In this document: piece by piece, positions 60,801-64,000 of the stretch
Layout of the letters: each line of letters opens with the position of its first letter
Position numbering within the stretch: position 1 is the stretch's first letter
Origin: Liolophura sinensis
Lineage: Eukaryota; Mollusca; Polyplacophora; Chitonida; Chitonidae
Reading direction: 5' to 3'
Length of the DNA: 64,000 nt
Assembly: GCF_032854445.1 (NCBI RefSeq)
Contig: NC_088306.1
Coordinates: 9,074,193-9,138,192, forward strand
Translations under genes and position numbers: made by a program
The notes under the pieces: generated by a model
Seen by the model: the letters and a program-made list of their open reading frames with translations, nothing else
What the model was told of the DNA's origin: nothing
The model's database searches: none

Positions 60801-63504
60801 TCAAGGCACAGTATATGTACACACACTCGTGGTCATATGACTGACAAATTGTTAAGTGTGTCATAAAACCCGGAGCATTCATACACACAGGTCAGATTGG
60901 CCCATTGTCAGTATAACACATTATATCTGGTGTCTTCAGCATTGTACTTTAATAATTGGGGGTGGCACTTTGGTATTATGTAGGCATATTTTTTATATTT
61001 TGATAACCCCTCCATTTTATGCATATTTTGAGTCAATGGACTGGAATTTGTGAAAATGAAATGAAAACAACCCAAAATAAACTAGTCGATAAACTCTGGC
61101 TTGAGGAAGTGTTTCTGATACCATATACATTGTACTTTGCAGGCTACTGGAGGTCAAGACAACATTCTGAGGATCTGGGTGCTGAAGTCAGCCTGTGCTT
61201 ACTTTGAGGACTTGAGACATAAGTATTGTGATGGTGAGTAATGAAGTCAGCCTGGGATTACTTTGAGGACTCTAGACATAAGTATTGTAATGGTGAGTAA
61301 TGAAGTCAGCCTGTGCTTACTTTGAGGACTTGAGACATAAGTATTGTGATGGTGAGTAATGAAGTCAGCCTGGGATTACTTTGAGGACTTGAGACATAAG
61401 TATTGTGATGGTGAGTAATGAAGTCAGCCTGTGCATACTTTGAGGACTTGAGACATAAGTATTTTGATGGTGAGTAATGAAGTCAGCCTGTGCTTACTTT
61501 GAGGACTTGAGACATAAGTATTGTGATGGTGAGTAATGAAGTCAGCCTGTGTTTTTACTTTGAGGACTTGAGACATAAGTATTGTTATGGTGAGTAATGA
61601 AGTCAGCCTGTGCTTGCTTTGAGGAATTGAGACATAAGTATTGTAATGGTGAGTAATGAAGTCAGCCTATGCTTACTTTGAGGACTTGAGACATAAGCAT
61701 TGTGATGGTGAGTAATGAAGTCAGCCTGTGCTTACTTTGAGGACTTGAGACATAAGTATTGTGATGGTGAGTAAAGAAGTCAGCCTGTGCTTACTTTGAG
61801 GACTTGAGACATAAGTATTGTGATGGTGAGTAATGAAGTCAGCCTGTGCTTACTTTGAGGACTTGAGACATAAGTATTGTGATGGTGAGTAATGAAGTCA
61901 GCCTGGGATTACTTTGAGGACTCTAGACATAAGTATTGTAATGGTGAGTAATGAAGTCAGCCTGTGCTTACTTTGAGGACTTGAGACATAAGTATTGTGA
62001 TGGTGAGTAATGAAGTCAGCCTGGGATTACTTTGAGGACTTGAGACATAAGTATTGTGATGGTGAGTAATGAAGTCAGCCTGTGCATACTTTGAGGACTT
62101 GAGACATAAGTATTTTGATGGTGAGTAATGAAGTCAGCCTGTGCTTACTTTGAGGACTTGAGACATAAGTATTGTGATGGTGAGTAATGAAGTCAGCCTG
62201 TGTTTTTACTTTGAGGACTTGAGACATAAGTATTGTTATGGTGAGTAATGAAGTCAGCCTGTGCTTGCTTTGAGGAATTGAGACATAAGTATTGTAATGG
62301 TGAGTAATGAAGTCAGCCTATGCTTACTTTGAGGACTTGAGACATAAGCATTGTGATGGTGAGTAATGAAGTCAGCCTGTGCTTACTTTGAGGACTTGAG
62401 ACATAAGTATTGTAATGGTGAGTAAAGAAGTCAGCCTGTGCTTACTTTGAGGACTTGAGACATAAGTATTGTGATGGTGAGTAATGAAGTCAGCCTGTGC
62501 TTACTTTGAGGACTTGAGACATAAGTATTGTGATGGTGAGTAAAGAAGTCAGCCTGTGCTTACTTTGAGGACTTGAGACATAAGTATTGTGATGGTGAGT
62601 AATGAAGTCAGCCTGTGCTTGCTTTGAGGACTTGAGACATAAGTATTGTGATGGTGAGTAATGAAGTCAGCCTGTGCTTGCTTTGAGGACTTGAGACATA
62701 AGTATTGTGATGGTGAGTAATGAAGTCAGCCTGTGCATACTTTGAGGACTTGAGACATAAGTATTGTGATGGTGAGTAATGAAGTCAGCCTGTGCTTACT
62801 TTGAGGACTTTAGACATAAGTATTTTGATGGTGAGTAATGAAGTCAGCCTGTGCTTATTTTGAGGACTTGAGACATAAGTATTGTGATGGTGAGTAAAGA
62901 AGTCAGCCTGTGCATACTTTGAGGACTTGAGACATAAGTATTGTGATGGTGAGTAATGAAGTCAGCCTGTGCTTACTTTGAGGACTTGAGACATAAGTAT
63001 TGTGATGGTGAGTAATGAAGTCAGCCTGTGCATACTTTGAGGACTTGAGACATAAGTATTGTGATGGTGAGTAATGAAGTCAGCCTGTGCATACTTTGAG
63101 GACTTGAGACATAAGTATTGTGATGGTGAGTAATGAAGTCAGCCTGTGCTTACTTTGAGGACTTTAGACATAAGTATTTTGATGGTGAGTAAAGAAGTCA
63201 GCCTGTGCTTATTTTGAGGACTTGAGACATAAGTATTGTGATGATGAGTAATAAATTCAAAGTGTGTAAAATGTTCCATTATGAATCTGAAAAAAGTTCA
63301 GTTTGTCATTAAATCAAATCAGTGATTAGAAATTGATCATAGAAAAGTGTTTTGAGATTTTCGTATAAAACAAAATTTCGGTGTGTATGATGTAGTTTAT
63401 GTTTTCCAGTGAAAGTGTCACCGTGTCCATCTCCGGCTCCATCAGTGGAGAGTCTGAACTCACAGCATTCTTCAGAGAGCAACTCCTTCACGGATGGGAC
63501 AGGG
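42736..63504 (+). CDS. WDR44 (Rab11-binding WD-repeat protein), exons 1-15, 3' end off window
   Basis: Human WDR44 binds Rab11 and acts on recycling and tubular endosomes. Exons: 42736-42812, 44491-44533, 48873-48934, 49894-49975, 50746-51480, 52762-52914, 53392-53604, 54925-55063, 57225-57329, 57963-58045, 58713-58768, 59879-59959, 60190-60234, 61143-61233, 63410-63504. About 686 residues are covered. The start MALSSDSELDEFVDALDE resembles human MASESDTEEFYDAPED. A charged coiled-coil segment follows (about 42-110), then a Ser/Pro-rich region with a polyproline patch before RRKKKR. GRPRSNSGRLLTDEEIL is almost identical to human, and blade 1 of the C-terminal WD40 propeller is GAVWTMKFSPCGRLL plus ATGGQDNILRIW. 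Phases agree at all junctions except exon 8, which has a net +2 shift as given. The remaining WD repeats lie beyond the right edge. Confidence 0.94.
42813..44490 (+). other. WDR44 intron 1
   Basis: No repeat array. A 17-base A run lies at about 43135-43151, a ggtgaggtgaggtgagg tract at 43262-43300, and a loose old SINE-like stretch (gcaagtacctggcaaaggat) near 43790. No exon was recognised. Confidence 0.65.
44491..44533 (+). CDS. WDR44 exon 2
   Basis: 43 nt, phase 2 to 0, encoding SQPSWPPRVESPVEQ. Acceptor cttgcag, donor GTCAGT. It is a short exon supported mainly by frame continuity between exons 1 and 3, plus good splice sites. Confidence 0.7.
44795..44999 (+). mobile_element. SINE family A, 5'-truncated, with 15 bp target duplication
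   Basis: Body 44810-44984, plus-oriented, ending in (AAAT)n. The perfect direct repeat tgttcagtgtacatg lies at 44795-44809 and 44985-44999. The tRNA-like head is missing although both target copies are intact, so the truncation happened during insertion rather than by later deletion. Confidence 0.92.
45458..46812. repeat. Minisatellite, unit 29 bp (WDR44 intron 2, first)
   Basis: About 46 copies of ccttctacctttttgctaca followed by taccctaat. Variants are gatcc for aatcc, cgacc or caacc for tacc, and cacactctaat. Blocks of adjacent variants recur (for example 45830-45975 and 46310-46455), which shows larger duplications within the array. On the plus strand it is pyrimidine-rich. Confidence 0.95.
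47240..47430. repeat. Dispersed repeat E, copy 1
   Basis: Shares with 50375-50735 the ordered words agaaaagtctaccactt, gtatca-atctgt/ctta-cc, ttcctcatgcacaagagctctt, catactcatgtgcgtcagtg and attgaacttgtacacag. The second copy runs into the exon 5 acceptor and carries a SINE that this copy lacks. Confidence 0.75.
47600..48830. repeat. Minisatellite, unit 29 bp (WDR44 intron 2, second)
   Basis: About 42 copies of gtatgtacctgtacatgtat followed by acagataca. These largely alternate with a variant starting ggtatttacc, giving 58 bp dimers. Longer blocks recur: the distinctive copies with tgtacctgtatac and tgtaattgtatac appear near 47925-47995 and again near 48300-48370. No stop codon occurs in any plus frame, giving open frames up to 405 codons that are not genes. 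Confidence 0.95.
48873..48934 (+). CDS. WDR44 exon 3
   Basis: 62 nt, phase 0 to 2, encoding TDDVEEEEKRLLKLQKKAEE and the split Arg codon. It is the start of a charged coiled-coil. The acceptor is ttatttcag; the donor GTGCTA is weak, so the end could be elsewhere. Confidence 0.82.
49197..49333 (+). repeat. SINE family A, head only
   Basis: Plus-oriented. It begins gggacctccgtggcctaggt ggttagc (A box) and has ttgtgagttcaaatccagc (B box). It ends after the gtgctggcttcctctgca word, so the 3' half is missing. It is a good example of the tRNA-like head. Confidence 0.85.
49464..49731 (+). repeat. SINE family A, near full length, diverged
   Basis: Plus-oriented from gggcctccgtgaccaaaatg gttagc through a mutated body (cataatgctcacagcagctg) to aaataaagaagtaaaa. 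An older copy in WDR44 intron 3. Confidence 0.85.
49894..49975 (+). CDS. WDR44 exon 4
   Basis: 82 nt, phase 2 to 0. It encodes RKKEDEEIRKRWESVQKKKE and then EERVQQI. It continues the Lys/Glu-rich coiled-coil. Acceptor gtccag, donor GTAAGT. Confidence 0.88.
50053..50198. repeat. Dispersed repeat C, copy 3
   Basis: Shares gatttcagggcttcacagaa, agtattattgtatcagtc, acacagaattatgcctt and ttgcaaacgttcaaaaaggt with the copies at 27083 and 31736. In WDR44 intron 4. Confidence 0.72.
50375..50735. repeat. Dispersed repeat E, copy 2, interrupted by a SINE
   Basis: Matches 47240-47430 on both sides of the SINE at 50502-50638. The match runs up to about the polypyrimidine tract of the exon 5 acceptor. 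The uninterrupted copy at 47240 serves as the empty site. Confidence 0.72.
50491..50649 (+). mobile_element. SINE family A, 5'-truncated, with 11 bp target duplication
   Basis: Body 50502-50638, plus-oriented with AAATA tail. The perfect direct repeat tcaattagaaa is at 50491-50501 and 50639-50649. The head is missing while both target copies are intact. It sits about 100 bp upstream of the exon 5 acceptor. Confidence 0.9.
50746..51480 (+). CDS. WDR44 exon 5 (largest)
   Basis: 735 nt, phase 0 to 0. It finishes the coiled-coil (QEEKWRTEEMARRRKLEQMR then QRMLEESS). A long Ser/Thr/Pro-rich disordered region follows, then LTPEEPDIVKSAKPRPPMPS and a polyproline patch before RRKKKRDDSSSGFSSE. Human WDR44 has the same order (LTPEPDIV, polyproline, PPPRKRK). 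Acceptor ttttttcag, donor GTAAGC. Confidence 0.94.
51796..51985 (-). repeat. SINE family A, diverged
   Basis: Minus-oriented body and partial head without a tail (agccgcgaatatttcactta to gcgccgcgctagtgtgcgac). In WDR44 intron 5. Confidence 0.82.
51986..52605 (+). other. WDR44 intron 5, middle part
   Basis: AT-rich unique sequence with no recognised exon, repeat array or RNA gene. Confidence 0.6.
52606..52722 (+). repeat. SINE family A, 3' half
   Basis: Plus-oriented gccgtgcctggtttccaccc through taatgcttgccatgatggta to the AAATA tail. A further 39 bp tail fragment of the same family is at 52945-52983, just after exon 6. Confidence 0.83.
52762..52914 (+). CDS. WDR44 exon 6
   Basis: 153 nt, phase 0 to 0. 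It encodes DRSSTNSDLLSPGLPPMVPT then PTSTVESLTRELENSLDIQS. It is Ser/Pro-rich, followed by a short helix. Acceptor tttacag, donor GTGACT. It is supported by frame and splice sites. Homology is weak here, as expected for a disordered region. Confidence 0.87.
53090..53240. repeat. Dispersed repeat C, copy 4 (inverted)
   Basis: The reverse strand gives atgcac, then attcgattttgaagacaaag and ggttggccagtttcaagact, the same order as copies 1 and 2. Preceded by a T-run at 53069-53088. Confidence 0.68.
53392..53604 (+). CDS. WDR44 exon 7
   Basis: 213 nt, phase 0 to 0. It ends with PMGRPRSNSGRLLTDE, matching human MGPQRPRSNSGRELTDE. This conserved block precedes the WD40 domain and is the strongest single identification of the gene. 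Donor GTATAC. Confidence 0.95.
53605..54924 (+). other. WDR44 intron 7
   Basis: 1.3 kb of unique AT-rich sequence. A loose old SINE-like fragment is visible near 54670-54770 (gtttcctccacctgtgaaac). No exon or array. Confidence 0.6.
54925..55063 (+). CDS. WDR44 exon 8, with net +2 frameshift as given
   Basis: 139 nt from GAAATCCTGGAG to the donor GTAAGT at 55064. It encodes EILEMVIVVNLDTGEKVPLN and then LAED. The expected continuation (human LPTGINPLTLHIMRRTKEY) is in another frame because of two extra bases near 54998 and 55004-55007. In the given frame a TGA is met at 55039-55041. Without the two bases the exon would be 137 nt and leave in phase 2, which is exactly what exon 9 needs. Two partial copies of this exon follow; both lack the extra bases. 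Confidence 0.85.
54958..55335 (+). repeat. Partial triplication of WDR44 exon 8 and its donor
   Basis: Three direct copies (54958-55092, 55093-55223, 55224-about 55335). The word gagaagg/gataagg starts at 54967, 55101 and 55232, giving units of 134 and 131 bp. Each unit is about 105 bp of exon plus about 30 bp of following intron. Copy 2 keeps the donor but has lost a G at its CAGGAATAC word. Copy 3 has an intact frame but its donor has become GAATGT. No single copy has both an intact frame and a donor. Confidence 0.93.
55849..56500 (+). repeat. Array of exon 9 acceptor copies
   Basis: About 12 imperfect units of ttttgctgtatgcagtgata gcagttt plus either taatacccaaaggacagatgg or gcacaaaggacagattctcacaaatgg. 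Two unit types alternate, giving a dimer of about 111 bp. The first unit (gatgctatgtttttgttgta tgcag, tgatagcagtttgcacaaag) closely matches the real acceptor and start of exon 9 at 57203-57263. Seven units keep AG (55870, 55930, 56042, 56153, 56258, 56370, 56482); the alternate type reads tacaatg or tgcaatg and has lost it. Confidence 0.92.
56510..56703 (+). repeat. SINE-like fragment, related third family
   Basis: Plus-oriented. It has a B-box-like gttgtgtgttcaaatccagc, a middle reading tacctggcaatggttggtgg tttctc, and an end reading attcttgagtacggcattaa acaccaat without an AAATA tail. Similar loose fragments occur at 44575-44735, 47040-47165, 57640-57800 and 60800-60875. Confidence 0.55.
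56735..57020 (+). repeat. SINE-like element, family B (ACTC tail)
   Basis: The plus-oriented counterpart of 5340-5700: gggtcaatcctgggttgagt c, acttcctcgcttggcgttca, cttgcctttagtaagtcgtc tcagtgaagcagc, and tcgtcatatgactgaaaaat, ending cactcactcactcact. A short further tail (aaaccccaagcattcactca) follows at 57130-57178. Confidence 0.75.
57225..57329 (+). CDS. WDR44 exon 9
   Basis: 105 nt, phase 2 to 2. It encodes DSSLNKDQVMTDEEDVKSDS then EKSTASLETSAKRKA. Acidic and serine-rich, it corresponds to the human NDAAQSDDEE region. The acceptor is tttgctgtttgcag, donor GTAAGT. It is chosen over the array copies because only this copy continues to a full open exon and donor. Confidence 0.88.
57963..58045 (+). 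CDS. WDR44 exon 10
   Basis: 83 nt, phase 2 to 1. It encodes TRIKKFLGKTMVKTVSKVKS then VADQSKK, matching human TTQLKKFLGKSVKRAKHLAE and NKVKSV. A short basic helix. Acceptor atttcag, donor GTGAGT. Confidence 0.93.
58432..58675. repeat. Minisatellite, unit about 26 bp
   Basis: About nine loose copies of ccaaatgaataaacatgctt followed by agatac, in WDR44 intron 10, ending about 40 bp upstream of the exon 11 acceptor. Confidence 0.85.
58713..58768 (+). CDS. WDR44 exon 11
   Basis: 56 nt, phase 1 to 0, encoding VLQGDDVEEEVSVDGKRFK. The acidic linker before the WD40 domain. Acceptor cccttgcag, donor GTGAGT. Confidence 0.88.
58826..59022 (-). repeat. SINE family A, head partly missing
   Basis: Minus-oriented from tttatttattttattggtgt to cacagcgaccgcattggta, in WDR44 intron 11, only about 60 bp after exon 11. 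Confidence 0.85.
59395..59789 (+). repeat. Duplicated intron segment with SINE family A, copy 1
   Basis: 59395-59547 (aacccaactaacatgaattt to tagtaacattgtctctg) is followed directly by a plus-oriented SINE A at 59548-59789 with AAATA tail. The same unique sequence plus SINE junction occurs at 60345-60630, so the SINE was already present when the segment was copied. Confidence 0.87.
59879..59959 (+). CDS. WDR44 exon 12
   Basis: 81 nt, phase 0 to 0. It encodes FKACSHNKGPYDFQQFRILQ then DLGGEHT, matching human FKAAHGFKGPYDFDQIKVVQ and DLSGEH. It is the entry strand of the WD40 propeller. Acceptor gtttcag, donor GTATGG. Confidence 0.95.
60190..60234 (+). CDS. WDR44 exon 13
   Basis: 45 nt, phase 0 to 0, encoding GAVWTMKFSPCGRLL, almost identical to human GAVWTMKFSHCGRLL. 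First half of WD40 blade 1. Acceptor tccacag, donor GTAGGT. Confidence 0.95.
60345..60630 (+). repeat. Duplicated intron segment with SINE family A, copy 2
   Basis: Matches 59395-59690, including the SINE A head from tctgtgggttagcacactag. The SINE part is cut after gcaacctgcggatgga. It lies in WDR44 intron 13, two introns away from copy 1. Confidence 0.87.
60631..61142 (+). other. WDR44 intron 13, right part
   Basis: Unique AT-rich sequence with a loose SINE-like tail near 60800-60875 (tcatatgactgacaaattgt). No exon. Confidence 0.55.
61143..61233 (+). CDS. WDR44 exon 14
   Basis: 91 nt, phase 0 to 1. It encodes ATGGQDNILRIWVLKSACAY then FEDLRHKYCD, matching human ASAGQDNVVRIWALKNAFDY and FNNMRMKYN. 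Second half of WD40 blade 1. Acceptor ctttgcag, donor GTGAGT at 61234. The last 49 coding bases are the source of the array that follows. Confidence 0.94.
61185..63250 (+). repeat. Array of about 34 exon 14 end-plus-donor copies, unit 59 bp
   Basis: The unit is 49 bp of coding exon (AAGTCAGCCTGTGCTTACTT through AAGTATTGTGATG) plus 10 bp of intron (GTGAGTAATG). Almost every copy keeps the donor GTGAGT; the last reads GATGATGAGTAATAA. A distinctive block starting gcctgggattactttgagga, ctctagac recurs 651 bp apart (61251 and 61902), showing duplication of about 11 units at once. Each copy read through meets TAA directly after GTGAG. Few differences separate copies, so the expansion is recent. 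Confidence 0.97.
63410..63504 (+). CDS. WDR44 exon 15 (last in window)
   Basis: 95 nt, phase 1 to 0. It encodes VKVSPCPSPAPSVESLNSQH then SSESNSFTDGTG, matching the human Ser-rich insert GRVSPSPSQESLSSSKSDTD between WD blades. Acceptor ttttccag, donor GTGAGT. The next exon lies beyond the right edge. Confidence 0.93.
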
Positions 63505-64000
63505 GTGAGTTTGTCTGGGGTCAGGGGTCAGGGGTCATGGGTCAGTGTTCAGAAATGTGCGTGTGTGTGTGGATCACCCAATACTTGGGTTCAGTCCCAA
63601 TATCTTTTTAAGGAATTTTGAAGATTCCTCGTCCATGGTGGAGTTTTGTTGGCAAGAAACAATTGATAGTGTGTAATTGTAGGTGTAGTCTTCCATGAAG
63701 GTTGCTGAAGATTGCTTGCCGTCCGCTAATATTTTGTATGGTGTACACAGGAAAGCTTGCTTTAATATCGGCTGGTTTCTTCTGCCAGTAAAATTGGCTG
63801 CCATTTATATAAGTGAAAAAGTTTTGAGTATGGCATGGAACATCAATCAAATAAAGACGTAATATCATGCTGTGTGTTCATGTAGATGGGCCTCAAATAC
63901 ATGATTCTTATGCCCTGCCTTATCATTAAGTGCTACTGTCCTTAAAGTTAGGCATCATGACATCATGGTTATAATGTTTGTATAATTAGAATTTTAAAAA
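63505..64000 (+). other. Start of WDR44 intron 15, reaching the window edge
   Basis: No exon found. An old SINE A-like 3' end is visible at 63757-63862 (ggctgccatttatataagtg, gttttgagtatggcatggaa, caaataaagacg). Confidence 0.65.

Noticed and set aside
61185-63250. CRISPR array
   Set aside because: There are no unique spacers between repeats. The units are contiguous copies of exon 14 sequence in an animal gene. The same reasoning excludes the other arrays in the window.

Overview
This is a 64 kb piece of animal nuclear DNA, almost certainly from a lophotrochozoan and most likely a marine mollusc. The reasons are intron-rich genes of metazoan families, GT-AG introns up to 9 kb long, AT-rich introns with frequent tacatgta motifs, and very many short interspersed (SINE) and minisatellite repeats. 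The species was not identified. No bacterial, viral or organellar genes were seen, and no open frame encodes a reverse transcriptase or transposase.

Two real genes were found, arranged head to head around about 42.5 kb. On the minus strand, 42464 down to 14828 holds a complete 17-exon coding sequence (2145 nt, 714 codons plus stop) for the FMR1/FXR family of RNA-binding proteins. It has tandem Agenet/Tudor domains, KH1 (GTHG), KH2 (GRNG), an export-signal-like helix, RGG boxes and an arginine-rich tail. On the plus strand, 42736 to the right edge holds the first 15 coding exons of WDR44 (Rabphilin-11 / Rab11-binding WD-repeat protein). The window covers the N-terminal region up to the first WD40 blade, and the gene continues off the right edge. 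The start codons are only 271 bp apart, so the two genes probably share a bidirectional promoter. They are not known to act in one pathway: FMRP/FXR proteins control mRNA translation and transport, and WDR44 binds Rab11 on recycling and tubular endosomes.

Layout. 1-14.8 kb: gene-poor flank with five minisatellite arrays (units about 25, 22, 21 and 42 bp, plus a CTGT-rich tract), two SINE families, and the probable FXR 3' UTR at its right end. 14.8-42.46 kb: the FXR gene. 42.46-42.74 kb: shared promoter. 42.74-64 kb: WDR44, whose second intron carries two long arrays with a 29 bp unit.

The most unusual feature is in WDR44. Three of its exons (8, 9 and 14) have had an exon edge plus its splice site locally amplified. 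Exon 8 is partly triplicated with its donor. Next to exon 9 is an array of copies of its acceptor and first coding bases. Exon 14 is followed by about 34 copies of a 59 bp unit made of its last 49 coding bases plus the donor GTGAGT. As given, exon 8 also has a net +2 frameshift, so either the assembly has errors there or this allele is damaged.
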